In this document: one piece after another, positions 16,801-29,841 of the stretch
Numbering within the stretch: position 1 is the first letter of the stretch
How the letters are laid out: each line of letters opens with the position of its first letter
DNA from: Pterobdella sp. o SKG-2022
Lineage: Eukaryota > Annelida > Clitellata > Hirudinida > Piscicolidae
Direction: 5' to 3'
Length of the DNA: 64,000 nucleotides
NCBI GenBank assembly: GCA_964035795.1
Contig: OZ038323.1
Location: 11,074,109 to 11,138,108 of the forward strand
The notes under the pieces: generated by a model
Database searches by the model: none
What the model saw: only the letters and a program-made list of their open reading frames with translations
What the model was told of the DNA's origin: nothing
Position numbers and translations under genes: made by a program

Positions 16801-19800
16801 TTTAGATGGTGATGTGGTGTGGAGGGTGTGGTGCGTTGTTGTGAGGTGGTGGGGGAAGGAATGGTGAGTTGTTGAGAGACAGTCGGCATAGTCATGTTGG
16901 CTTGAGGTTGAAGTTGAGTGTTAGTATCGTTGACGATGTTGTATGGTTGGTTGACGTTGTTGGTGATCTCAGGGTTTGACCTGGATCTACGGTGGTTGTT
17001 GTTGCTGTCAACACTGGCGGTCGCTACAGAACTTGTAGGTCTGTTGTTTTGGGTCAGCTGTGACGTCGATGAAATCTCTGGAGACCTGACAATGATTATT
17101 ACTGATAGCCAGCTAGCAACATTATTCAGCGTAACAACAAAAATAACATAGTTAAAAAAATTATAAAAAACGATAAAAACCTCACCTGGAGTGTGAAGTA
17201 TGACTAGCTGACTCATTGGTCAAATGGTTCTTATTTATCCTATAAGGATTCCTCTTCAACTTCCGGAATGACTCTCTGAATGACCTCTGCAGGGTGCGAG
17301 CCTTCAACGTCATCCTGTAGGAGGCTGATGGAGGTTGTGGAGGATGTTGTGGTGTGTGTGAAGCATCATTGAGTTGTTTCCTATTTAAATTGCTGCTACA
17401 TTTGAATTCAAACACAAATATATTTCTTTTCGCAGATATGAGATTGTATTTGGTTCTGTTTCCATAATATTCGTTCATTTTCGCGAATATGCCATTTCAA
17501 TAAACCGTCCAACCCATCAACCTACCTTGCGACACAAGACTGTCCTTAACCATGATTGGTGAGTTGTTGGTGATGTCATACACGGCGTATCCATAAGCGT
17601 TTCCCAATGCGAGTCTATTGATAAATGGATGTTGAAATCATTGATAGAATCAAATTGAAATAATATCATAAAAACATAATAAAAATAACAATAATAACAA
17701 TAAAAATATATAATGATAGTATTGCATCTAACAGGTTGTAGTTTTCCAGGTAGGAGATGCTGGTAGTGGCTGAGGGTGGTGCTAGCTGAATCAGCACCTT
17801 TTCATTATTTTTATAACATAAGACTAACAAAAAATTTTGTGGATATTATAATTTTTGTATATATATTATCGATCTTTTTTGGCGACAATCTGAAACAGAT
17901 TAGATACGAAACCTTTTCTAAAAAGACCTCCAAAACTCTTATTACTATCATCAGTCCTCCCTTCCAATCCACCTACCTTGAGTCGGTATCCGGAAGGAGA
18001 GGTGGTTGTGAGGGTGGTGCTGTAGAGACTGGGCCCCATGTAAGAGGAGAAAGTCTGAGACAACCTCAGGTTGACTCTCTTGAAGGTGTGTGTGGTTTTT
18101 TATGTAGAAGGAAGTTAATATGAATAACAATGGTAGTGTTTATTGGTTTAATATAAATGAAAATAATAATACTTTGTGGGCTTCAAAATAAAACCAATTA
18201 GTGCTAATAATAACTTATTCCAAAATTGTATGTAAATTGAATCAAAAAGACCTAAATCAACGATAGTAGTACCATTGGTCTTGATTTAAATATCATTTAA
18301 TCTACATCTATTTGAAAATTTCTCAATAACTTTACGAATGATTTATGATAATGAAGTCGAACATATAGGAAAGTTTAGTTTTTGTAAACAAATTCACTCA
18401 AAATCGTCCATAATTTGAAGGTTATGAATCGAGAAGTATTTAAAGTACATGAGATGCCTCTTAGAAGCAATGATATTTATCCCAATAATTTTCAACCCAA
18501 AGAAAATAATAAACTATTGAAACACAACATCATCCTCATTCTGTTCACGACAACACTCAACAAACAACTTTACAAAAACTCACTGAAATCTCATAGCTGG
18601 GCTGGAACCTCTTCTTAAGAGCCATGCTGTAGAAGTCGAAAAGCATCACTTGTCCTGAAGCATTGCATGACACAAGAAGGTGTCCTTTGTTACATATGTG
18701 CACCTGCTTGATGCACAAGTGAGGGTCCTCCGTGGATGGGTGGAAGCTGCCCACCTGATGAGAAGGGGGATACCATCAATATTGACACCACTATAATTGA
18801 TATAAGCTTCTCTACGAGTTACTTCATCCCACCAACACCCACGACCACTTCTCAACACTTAATACATCTACTCACCACACACATTTCCCCTAACCCACAT
18901 CACCCCTCGTCACCCACCTTTCTCAAAGGAGGCCAGTCACTCTCATCTTCTTCCTTAGATTCCTGCTTATTCAAGCCCTTTTTAGCCTCATCACCCTCAC
19001 CAGCACCATTGTAGCCATTATGAAAGGTTGTGTTGGTGAAGTAGGTGCTGGTGTGAACCCTGTGTATCACTTTGACATTGTTCTCCATCCAGGTACATAA
19101 TGTCAGCGAACCGTCTTCGTGGCTTGGTGTAGTTGGTTGGTTGTGAGTGACTGTTTTTTTGTCTTGTATGTTTTAGTTGTACAGAGTTCCATGCTTGGGT
19201 TTTTTTGTATGTCTTTATATATTTAATGAGTTTTGTTTTTTAAATTATTTTCAATAATTCATATCTCCAAACACCTCCACCCACACATCCACCAAACCCA
19301 CCCGAGCAGCATAAGATTGGCAGCCACCCTGTGCTTACTAATGCTCCTCCCTCCTTTTATCGGCCATTCCTGACGTGTTTGTTTGTGTATGTTAGCCTCA
19401 CGGGATGGTTCATTTATTCTAACAATGAATATTTAGTGTTATTGCTAAGACAGTTGTAATGCAGTTGAATAATCTTGTGTAAAAAGGTAATTCATTTACA
19501 TTATTATTATAAAGTCCGGAACCACAGAGATTTTGAACATGAACAATGCAAGCATATAACAACATGAACAATGCAAGCATATAACAAGATGAACAGTGCA
19601 AGCATATAATAACATGAACATTACCCTCATGGAATACTTGTTCTTGCTGTTGCTCATTTCCTCGTACAACAACTCTGTAATCCTCTCATCCAGGTCCCCT
19701 GTATCCATTACGTTTAAATATAATTTAAATATAATTTTTATTTGAACACATATAACACATATAACAAAGAAACAAATATCGGTCATTTATGAGAAAAGAT

Positions 19801-22800
19801 CATTGTAAAACAGAAAATGACACTCTCAGACACATCGAACAACAAGTACCAAGGTAGTGGCAAGCCAAGACTGGACTGGAGTGAATACAAGTGAGATATG
19901 GAAGCTCCATTTCCAACCAATCACAAGACAGCAGATCTACACACACAAGCTCTTCTTCAGATAAGATTAACAATGCGAAGACATCACTGTTGTTTGCTGT
20001 GGAAATGGATTGGTGTGGTGAGGTTCAAATGTGGTGTGTGTGGTGGAGTGGAGGTGGTGGGGTAAAGGTGGTGAGGTGGCTTGGTGAGGTGGGTGTGGTG
20101 GTATGTTGTGAATAAATTATAACTTTTAATGTGTTGAGTTATAGCATTATAGATTGAAAAAAAATTTCCAAAAACACCTCATGTATCTATTTTTTAAATT
20201 CAATTTTCTTGATTTTTATTGTAAAATGAGGAAGATTTCAGATACGTATATTTTTTTCAAAAAACTATAATTTTCGACAAATCCAACTTTGTTATAATTC
20301 ATTAGTATTTATCATGAATTATGACAAAGTTGAATATGTCGAAAACTTGTTTTTTGAAAATATATGTATCTAGAACCTTCCTCATTTTACGATAAAAATC
20401 AAAGATTGAAAAGAAGCAAACAAAATATATAAAACAAAAACCCCGCCATAAACCTTTATTATCGCAATCTGCTTCCTCCTCCTCATCCCTCTCCACCTCA
20501 GACCGATGGTCGACCACAATGAAGTCCACCACACGGGACCACAACTGATACACCACGTGGTTGAAGGTGTAGTTGATGACGGTGAGAGTGTTGTCGTCAT
20601 AGTAACCTGTCTTGGGCATGCCTCCCGTGAAGAAGACGAATGTGTCTCGTCTGATAGGGAATTGTAGTGCTGTCTGTATGGCTATCTATTTTTCATTTTT
20701 TTATTGCTCTTTCTCTCAATTTATTTATCTAACTAATTCTCTATTTAATCATGTATTTATCTCTTTTTCCCATCATACTTGTTGGTAGGATGCCACTTGA
20801 TAGCATGCATGCTTTTGCATGGGAAAGGACCTGAGTGATTTCATAAAAAAATATGATAAAAATAAATATCCTGACAAACAGAAAACAAAAAACAAACCAA
20901 CAAACAAACAAAAACACAATCAAACACAGGTACAAGCACACACCATAAGGGCAGGTGGATGGCTCCTTAGGCTTGTTAGATGTATCAACACTCCACACCA
21001 CGTAACTGCCATCCTCATGACACGAGGCAAACTCCTTTCCATCAGAAGAGAAACTTGCTGACATCAGCGGCTGTGGTGGTATTGATAAGTTGTTGCATCA
21101 TATTATAATTATTGATAAAATGAAAAAAATTATTATTATTATTATGTAATGGTCCAAAAAATGGTGATTAGGATGATGATGATAGGAGTGAATGAGAACA
21201 CACAATATCAACATACAAGGTTGGAGTTGTATTTCTTGAGGATCTTCTTGTCTGCATGGTCCCACAATACCAACACTCCGCTTGTGTAGCCAATCAAAAA
21301 CTGCATTTATTGTTAATGTTTGTAGTAGTAGTAGTGATGGTGGTAGTATTATTATTATAAGTAGTAGTAGAAGTAGTATTATTAGTAGTAGCAGTAGTAT
21401 TAGTAGTAGAAGTAGTAGTAGTAGTATTAGTAGTAGCAGTAGTATTAGTAGTGGTATTGTGGGAGTGATAGTTGTAATAGTATCATCACAATGAAAGTAA
21501 AAATCTGTGTACTTCCAAGCAAATATTAGTGGAAACGTTTATATAATTAAATAAGAAGAAACATTAGCGCAGATGAAGCGAAAATAAAGAATCAACAGAA
21601 ACAAGAAAAGTCACTGATCTTGCCATTAAAATATAGCACTGTGCACTACTTGTGATTTGTAGAGCATACATGAATAATATACATGAGAAGATTGTCAAAC
21701 GCAATATTTTTGAAACACGAAGCATTTGCAAGGAAATCTCATATTTCAGGTATGTTCTTGAGAAAATTTGAATTGAAACAATAAAGTTACCTTTTGATGA
21801 AAAAAAACAAAACAAAATATACAACATACGAAACAAAAAACACAGAAATACAACATATACAGGAAACAACATAAACAGAAGCACAACATAACACACACAG
21901 CACACATACAAACCCTACATTATGTTCTTGCATGGGCTGCTTGAGGAATACAACCACCTCCCCCAACAATACTGCTTCTGCCACTCTGTTGAGTAGCATG
22001 TTGGTTGTGGGAGCAGTAGTAGTGGTAATAGTAGTAGTAGAAGTAATAGTGGTAACATTAGTAGTAGTAGTAGCTCTAGTATTAGTATCATCATCACCAC
22101 AAAAAAACACAAACCTTTGTAGAGAATTGTTGAATGAAAACACTTGTTGTTTGAAAGGGTGTGTGAAGTCGAGCTGGAGCAGAAAGTTGCTCTTCAGCTG
22201 GTACAATAACATGTACTCACTGGAAACTTGGCACATACACATCTCCTCCATGTCACTGGTGAGTCAAGTTGTTATGAGTTGATGATTCATTAAATTTTAC
22301 TGTAAGTCAATTATTTATTTATTATTCAAACAATTATTTATTGAAAGTTTTGATAACTTAGTTATGATGAGAAACACAAAATAAATGACAAATGATTCAC
22401 TAATGAGCAACCATTTAAAGAATTGCACAATGTATATTCTGGTGACTGACACATCCACATCAATCTGCCATATAGACACTGTGTTGTCTTCACACAGTGT
22501 CACCAGTCGAGCCTGGGTGGGTGTTTTTGGTGGAGGGTGGGTGTCTGAGAACTGAACTTTTATTGACAGATTAAGATTTTTATAGATTGTTTAAAAATAA
22601 ATTTTTAATGTTGATGAAGACGGATGGTAATGACTAATGGAAGTGCAACCTGTCCTTGAAGGAAGATCACTTGTTGAATGCCACTGTTTTGTTGTCCATA
22701 CAACTCAACACCTGGCATGCCATATCTAAAAAAATTATACTTTTAGTAGTATTTAGATAATATTTATATATAAATTAAGTTTGCAAAACTTATTTAATAA

Positions 22801-23142
22801 AATAGTAGATGAATTTTAAAATGATCGATATGATAGAAAAATTTATATAAGATACAAGATGAATTTCGAATTTTAGAATGGTTGACGCTCACACATGCAC
22901 AGCTCCTGAGAAACTTCCCACAGCTATGAGACTTAATAGGTTGTCGTAGTCCATGCATGATGGTTTATTCAAAAACCCAAAATTTATACCCTGCGATTGA
23001 ACGATTTTACTCATTTTTGTTGTTTTAAAAATCGTTTTGGACTTACTCTGCTATAAGCAAATAATTCTTTCTTGAGCTTTTGTCTTGCTTCACTTTCTTT
23101 TTTCTCTTTTTTAAATTTAAACTTCTTTAACATACTATTCAT
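13837..23142 (-). CDS. LLGL: Lethal(2) giant larvae protein, 27 exons, complete
   Basis: Cortical WD40 polarity protein acting against aPKC/Par and binding myosin II and syntaxin. Exons in order: 23047-23142, 22893-22990, 22650-22725, 22451-22512, 21910-22255, 21217-21300, 20944-21070, 20454-20681, 19850-19996, 19625-19698, 19302-19369, 18918-19122, 18584-18754, 17977-18078, 17733-17797, 17526-17614, 17186-17324, 16686-17085, 16533-16581, 16157-16393, 15957-16052, 15725-15786, 15415-15490, 15202-15251, 15048-15115, 14320-14928, 13837-14236; 1407 aa against about 1060 in human. Family marks are KLKKELFAYSR, SCHEDGSYVVWSVD, SDWPPLRKVGSFHP, LALGNAYGYAVYDI and WVGTNTGSVF. The aPKC-site loop reads RTLQRSFRESFRKLKR, with Thr at the first of three sites. 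Extra length comes from Ser/Asn/Thr-rich inserts (exons 18, 26, 27) and a Thr-rich stretch in exon 5. It is divergent from TRMT61A. Confidence 0.93.
20200..20415. repeat. Near-perfect inverted repeat / hairpin (about 95-bp arms) in LLGL intron 8
   Basis: The arm at about 20200-20302 is repeated as its reverse complement at about 20314-20415 with an 11-bp loop (20303-20313). Matching blocks include gtaaaatgaggaag against its complement at about 20386-20400, and ataattcat against atgaattat next to the loop. There are scattered mismatches only. It is intronic, A/T-rich and non-coding. It could be a MITE-like element or a long transcribed hairpin. No flanking target duplication was identified with certainty. 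Confidence 0.85.
21316..21478. repeat. AGT/ATT trinucleotide microsatellite in LLGL intron 5
   Basis: Imperfect run of gtagtagta/ttattagta triplets inside the intron between LLGL exons 5 and 6. A related AGT-rich stretch at about 22015-22085 lies inside coding exon 5, where it is read as Thr codons. Confidence 0.85.
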
Positions 23143-23532
23143 TTTTGAAATGTGCAATCGTTATGTAAACATTTGGCTTTTGGTCTACCACTTCAACATT
23201 GTAAAGATTCTTAGACAAAAAAAAATAATTTATTTTTAAATAACATTATTCCTAATTGATTTGAAATTCTAAAAATACTAGTTGTTGTCATTTTTTAGAA
23301 AAGAAAAAAACAGTCTTTAAAGTCTAAAACTAAAAGAATTTATAAGAATTTTAATTCTTTACGAAAGTTTACTTAGACAAACTAGTATATACTAAATTAG
23401 GTTATTTTCTGTAGTAAAAGTTTTATTTACGTTTTTCAATAGATTTTAAATTAATGAATACTTTTTAAAATAAAATTTAGGTTTTGAAATATTTGCAACT
23501 GATTAAGCCTCTTTGCAAAGCGATAAAATATA
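23143..23532. promoter_or_regulatory. 390-bp divergent intergenic region (LLGL / TRMT61A)
   Basis: Space between the LLGL start (23140-23142, minus strand) and the TRMT61A start (23533). It is very A/T-rich. It must contain both promoters, but no specific element can be named. Confidence 0.5.
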
Positions 23533-24676
23533 ATGAGTTTTTTGCGGCATGACGAAAATATTAAGTATGGGGATACTTTAGTTGTATATTTAAGCTACAA
23601 CAATCTTTTACAATTTGAAGTTGAACGAGGAAAAATCAATCAAACAAAATATGGTGCTCTCAAACACGACGATTTAGTCGGACAGAAATATGGAAGTAAA
23701 AGACAATTATCAAAAGGATATGTTTTTCTACTTCCTGTTTCTCCAGAACTGTGGACAGTCAGTCTCAAACATAGAACCCAGATTCTCTATGCAACAGACA
23801 TAAGTTTTATTATATATCAGCTTGATTTAAGGCCTGGCTCCGTTGTAATTGAATCAGGTTCTTTTCAAAAATTCGTCTTTTTGGCAAATAATCATGATAC
23901 TTTAGAACGGTTTAAATATCTAAATGTTTTAGTAACAAAAAATATTAGACTATCGCAAAAATGAAATGCAGGCACAGGTAGTGGCTCATTGTCACACTCA
24001 ATCTTGAGGACAATATCCCCAAAAGGTCATTTACATACATTTGACTTCCATGAGCTGAGAGTTGAAATGGCAAGGCAAGAGTTTTTTCAACATGGTTTTG
24101 AATCAGTGACAGTGGCTCATCAGGATGTGTGTGAAACAGGATTTGATCTTGTCTCAGTTGCTGATGCTGTCTTCTTAGATCTTCCTAAACCTTGGCTTGC
24201 AATACCTCATGCCAAGCAGTCTCTTATTCCTGGTTCTTTTTAAATTCATAATTTTTATGCTGAAATGTGAATTAAACATATTTATGTAAATAGTAGTTTG
24301 TTAAATTCAAATGAATTAAAAGAACTGATGTTGATCAGGAGGGCGACTATGTTCCTTCAGTCCATGTGTGGAGCAAGTGCAGAGAACATGTCAGAGCCTG
24401 GTTGATAACAGTTTTGTGGCTATAGAGACATGGGAGGTTCTAACTTGTGAACAGGAAGTGCAACCAATAGTTCTTCCAGACCTAAACACCTATTGCCACA
24501 TTAAAGATGTCCCCAACAACACCCCTAGTCACAAGAAAAGTAAAATAGACACACCGCAGAGTTCTCTTAAACCCATTGTAGATTGTAAAAATGATACAAC
24601 TGTGGTATGTACTCCATCACTCACTATTCCAGGCCACACTGGCTACCTCACCTTTGCCACTTTATATCCTGTGTAG
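23533..24676 (+). CDS. TRMT61A: tRNA (adenine(58)-N(1))-methyltransferase catalytic subunit, 3 exons, complete
   Basis: SAM-dependent enzyme that, with TRMT6, forms m1A58 in the T-loop of tRNAs, including initiator tRNA. Exons: 23533-23857, 23972-24232, 24339-24676; 307 aa, close to the family's usual 290-380. The N-terminal domain begins MSFLRHDENIKYGDT and contains PELWTVSLKHRTQILYATD; SAM motif I is ESGTGSGSLS (split by intron 1 after ESG). Then come GHLHTFDFHELRVEMARQEF, the DAVFLDLPKPW motif, CSFSPCVEQVQRTCQ and the C-terminal GHTGYLTFAT. A polar insert of about 50 residues precedes the last strand. Both introns begin GTTCTT. All key motifs are present, so it is probably active. Confidence 0.96.
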
Positions 24677-25272
24677 ATATCTTTGTTACATCATTCATGC
24701 TGTAAAAATCAAGTCATGTCCAATCATGCAAGCAATGATAATAAAAAATCATTTGAACTCATTATAGCTTTTCATCTGTGTAACTAGTATGTTATTGTAT
24801 CACATATCTTTATAAGATTCAAGACATCATTCACCACTCTCATCGTTGTATGGATTTTCATCTTTCAGATATTGAAAAAATGTGCGAAATGGGATTTATT
24901 CGAAATGTCCATTGTTAACAATAAGCGTGTGGATTAGAGCTGGTTAGTTTTGATTGTCATCAATTTAGATTTAAATTAAAGACCGAAATATTCACTGCAG
25001 CATTCAAACAACGCATTCAACGTGTTAGAATAGAAACTCATTTATTACCTAAACCGTTAAGCTATGTTCAGATCTATGCCATACTGAATTTTGATCGAAA
25101 ACGTTAAAAATACAATATAGTATGCGATCAAATTACCTATTTTTAAACAATGAATTTTGGGCGACTTCAACAACAAATAAATAGCGATTTCAAGAGCAAT
25201 AATCTAGATGAACCATTTTATGAAACATACCATCAAGAAAAAGCCGGTGAAAATAAAAAAGCATATAAACAA
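24677..25272. other. Convergent 3' spacer TRMT61A / atlastin
   Basis: About 600 bp between facing stop codons. AATAAA-like signals are present on the plus strand soon after 24730. I see no further gene. Confidence 0.5.
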
Positions 25273-28200
25273 TTATTTGGTCTTTTTTGTTTCGGTGTAC
25301 ACTGTTGCAGCCTTGGCGATGAGGGTGGTGCTTCGCAGGTTGGGGTCGTGTTTCAGCACCATCTGTCGACCATTTCAAAGCCCATAAAATTCATTACAGA
25401 GGGACCGATTATCCACATACATAAATGACATTATACTTAAGGCAATATCAGTGTTGCGTAAAAGTAAAGTATATTATTCTTTTGATGTAACTAATCTTCT
25501 TAAAAATAAAGAACGATCCTGAAGAGAATATAAAAGATTCTAACGTTGTAAGCGGCATTGGCAAGCTGGTCCAACATCTCTCCTATGAATCGTAATCGGC
25601 CCGTGTACCTACCATATCAGCTCAATCATCATACAGGCATGAGACATCACATTACACAAAGCCATGCTTGCAAATATAACATTCAACCAGCAAATCAATA
25701 GTGAAAAAATGCACCAACAAAACACCCATACCAACCTGGCATAACTCCACGTGGAGAGGCAAAAGAGGGATCCGAGGAGCATGAAATTGTGAATAAGGGC
25801 TAAGTACGACAGACTGATCATCTCGAAAAGCCCACTGAGTATATAAAAGATTATTGATACCACTACGAAGAAGATCGGCGTCTGTATTGACGTCATGACG
25901 TTCTTGGCCTTTGGTTGGTTGATAAAGTTAGTATTTGATTTTATTCATATGTTCAATAAAAATATTATTTGAAATAACAGCTATTATATACAAGTTTCAA
26001 AAAATCATAAAAGTGGATAAAAAACCACCTCATTATTTTTACTGAAGTCCTCAAACATGCGCTCAAGTTCAATTTGCAGTTGTACTTCATACTTGTTCGA
26101 AAACTCCTCCCCTCCCATCTTTTTCGTCGTTGTGAACGTCTTTATGGCTTGGTGGAACCATCTGGTGATGATGATAATGATTAAGGTGGTTATGACTTAA
26201 CTGCATCCAGCTTTCAGGCCTGCTACTCTTCAAAGGCTACAGATCGTAAAACCTCTTTTCTAACCTCCATTAATCCTAGAAAGAAAGCATCAAAAGCAAA
26301 AACCCTAATGATAAAAATAGGGTGTCTGATATCTACATAGAAAAACATGGAAACTAGAAAGATGAAAAAAAGATAAATTGATATAAACGCTAAAAATCGA
26401 TTACTTGTCATGTTCGATTGAAAGGTTTTCTGGCTTCATGTAGGGCTTGTCTCCCCCACAAACCTTGTAAGTTATTATCAGTAGTATTAGTAGTATAAGA
26501 AATTCTCTATGAGTCATTATAACTACCTTGGTCATCTCCTTGGTGTATAAATCTTTGGCATTTGCTACTGCTGCCAAATTATTCGCTTCAGCTGTGGCCT
26601 GATATTCAAAATGAAGATGGGTGCCTTATTGAAATTATTATAACAATTCAAATAGTGGATAGTCTCATAACACATCAACTATAGAGCTTAAGATGTGAGT
26701 ACATCAACACACAATAACACCTTATCTTCCAACAGACATATATCTCTCTACCCACCAAATAAACACAAACACTTCTCACCGAACGGCTAGACACGCCCAT
26801 CTCTTACCACTAAACACATCCACTCTTTCCACTACACTCATAGCGCCCATCTCCTACCATAACACACAGCTCATACCTTCCCCCTCCTACAATCCTCCTA
26901 CCCACATCCAGCATAGACTTAGGCTCAGGCAGCCCACTTCCCTGGTAAACTTTGATGTAGGCCTGTGCATCAGTGTGGATGTCATTAAATGATGATTTTT
27001 CAAGATTATACTTTGAGGCATGTATTGTTGTAAAATGTGTCAGAAAAAGTTGAGTTTTGTTAGTTAAGTGGCTTGGAATTATCAACCAATCATCGATGAG
27101 CAAATGAATTATTCTTGTGATGAAACCCATCATTGAAATAGAAAGTATTTAGTTAACAGAAATCTAAAAATAGCAACCAATAACCTTGAAGTACTCAACA
27201 AGCTCCTTGCCAGTTATAGCACTATTGTTGATCTCCTTGAGGACCAGGTGAGCAGGAGTGAACAGGTCCTCCACAAACTCCTTCACATTCTTCTTGAAGT
27301 CATTTTCTATGTCTGTCAGTGAATTCATAAGTATTGTTCTTTCTATCTTTATTATTAGTGTTATTTCAAGTTTATTTTTATTTTGATAATTTTATTATTG
27401 ATGTTTTTACATTTATTAATATTTTTTACAAAAATTTAGTGCAACCCTATTAGTACAGTCAGAGTAGCACCCAATAAAGCCTAACAATCATGTAAAAATT
27501 CCAATACACAACAACCTAGTGATAGAATCCACCATAACTCCCACCTTTGAGTTTGCCATTAAACATGTGTGAGGTGGCAACAGTGAGACCAGGATGTGCC
27601 ATGAGGAAGCAGCCGATATACTTGAAACAATCATTCAAGTGTCGCCTCAGCTTCTGCAACTCCTCGTGCTGATTTTCTTTCACCTGTGTCAGGTGATTTA
27701 TGTTGATGAGACATTAACTTCAACTTTTTAACAACACCACAACATCTGAATTAGACATGAACAATTAATTGGTACTCAACCACTCATATATAACATCTTA
27801 AACAACTCTCCTGCAATACAATAGCTCACTCCTTACCAACACCACAACCCCCAACCAACATAGCAAAAACACCAAAATAATTCCATCACAACCAACTCAC
27901 CAACACCACAACTACCCACTCACAACAAGCCTGGTCTGCAGAAGTTGTTTACCTCCCGCAGATCCATAGGGGTACTGGTAAGGATACTGCCAATCTCGCA
28001 CTAGGAAGTGTAATGTCTGTCAGGCAAGAAACTATCAAGTAGCCTCATGTATTTGATGAATATGTTTGTAATAAAATCTATTATAGAATAACTTAATCTA
28101 TTAATTAACTATATAAGTTAAATATAAATCAATTAAAATAAATCAATATGCAAGTCTTCTAGTTGTTCTATTTCAGCGTTAGTCCTTATTTGGTGCTTCA

Positions 28201-28325
28201 TCACACCCATCTCAACACAAACCTATACAAGCCCATTTACAATAACATGGTTTGATACAACGATAAGCATGATTATAGTTGTGTAAACTTCAAAAGATTC
28301 TAGACCACAATGGTGATAATACAAG

Positions 28326-28411
<86 letters not shown>

Positions 28412-29841
28412 AACAATAAAAATAAATACTTGGAAAGGTTTTCCTTTATAGGCTTCTAAGGCTAGCCGACCATACTCAGTGAAGAGCTGAGAAGAGTTTG
28501 TTGATATTAAGTGTTTTATGCTGAATGACTCATTATTAAGCTTAATGAATGTTATATTCAAATGTTATTTAATGAGCATACAAACCAATGAGCACATGGA
28601 AAACGTTTATACTATCATTTAGTGCAACATAAAGATAACCAACACAACATACATAAACCAACAACCTCAACACTACCACCAACAACCCAAACACAAACAC
28701 TTTCTCAACAACAACCTCAACACTCCCCAACCTCCAAATGTTGCAAATCATCCTCCTGTATGTTGCTTGTAATGTTGTACACCTGCACTGAACTCAACAT
28801 AACACTCAATGCAAACACTGTGGCACACTCCTTCACAGTAGACATGCTATCAAATGCCCCTTGTGTGTCCATCAACAGAATGCATGCCTGGATAGGAAAA
28901 AAGGGGTCGAAAGGTTTTGTTGAATCTATGCTTTGTATGTATAGTGTTTGAATAAGACTTTTTGAACGTAAGTTGACCATCTATCATCACCCAAAGAAGG
29001 ATTTTAGATGTGTGATCAACAAAGGTTGAAGATTTATATGCGCCATAGTAACAAAACAAAAAAAATCTAAAACAATATAATTAACTAAAAATAAATAAAC
29101 CTTTTCTCCATTTGGTTTATTGATGAAGAATGGTTCACTCCACATATGAATGCCTGAGGTAGTGCGTTCAGACCCTCCTCTCCAATCAAATCCTCTTAGT
29201 GGCTCATCTTCATTGCCCATCCAGTTCTCTGTTGCCTTGCCATCCTTTGTGGTTGTTTAAGATTATTTTAGGGTTTGGTTATTTGTAATGAATTAGTTAT
29301 GAAGTGTTAGAGTGGTTGATATTGTTATGTAAAATCTTAAAATTTTTAAAAACTATATTGATGAACTGTTTTGTTCTTGGATATAATATTAAGGTCAGTT
29401 TTAAAACATATGACTTAATTTATTTGCTTTTAATATATCACAAGATATTGATAAAATTTTATTCATTTTTTCAAAAAAAATTGAAATACTTGTAACTTGC
29501 TGAGATATCGGAGAATGAAGTTCAAAAGGAAAGATTTTCCTTTACGATAGGCTCCCACAACTGACAATACCATGACTTTGCTATTGCGCACTTTATCCAA
29601 CATTAAAATACTCGAAAGAGCATTCTCGTCCAATTCGAACATATTTTCTTTATCACATTTTACTATCTGAACAGCCTTCCCTGAAAAATTCCACAATTAT
29701 TTATATTCAAAACTTTGAGTTGTTGAATGGCTAAAACCTGACTAATTGTGAATAAAATTAAAAAATATATTCTGAAAAATGAGTTATTTAATCAATTTAA
29801 AGTTAAAAAAATATAGGACCTCTCAGAGTTTGCGAAATCAT
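25273..29841 (-). CDS. ATL: Atlastin (ER-fusion dynamin-like GTPase), 15 exons
   Basis: Membrane GTPase that tethers and fuses ER tubules. Exons in order: 29820-29841 (first exon, tentative), 29490-29680, 29101-29244, 28732-28887, 28430-28486, 27924-28016, 27545-27683, 27185-27312, 26906-26962, 26527-26598, 26405-26463, 26029-26161, 25736-25908, 25545-25608, 25273-25362; 525 aa. GTPase motifs: P-loop GAYRKGKSF, switch I around [14 protein letters not shown], switch II LLMDTQG, and the guanine-contact LVRDW. The middle helical bundle carries [29 protein letters not shown] and [12 protein letters not shown]. Two adjoining TM segments ([14 protein letters not shown] and the following stretch to STWSYAR) form the reticulon-like hairpin; the tail [12 protein letters not shown] is the membrane helix. 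The first exon is chosen only by phase and position. Confidence 0.93.
28329..28408. repeat. (AT)40 microsatellite in atlastin intron
   Basis: Uninterrupted AT dinucleotide run inside the intron just downstream (in transcription sense) of the exon at 28430-28486. Confidence 0.98.

Noticed and set aside
27951..27954. Donor GTAAAC at the end of an atlastin exon
   Set aside because: Reading through gives [11 protein letters not shown], which matches the family, and a better GTGAGT donor at 27922-27923 keeps phase.
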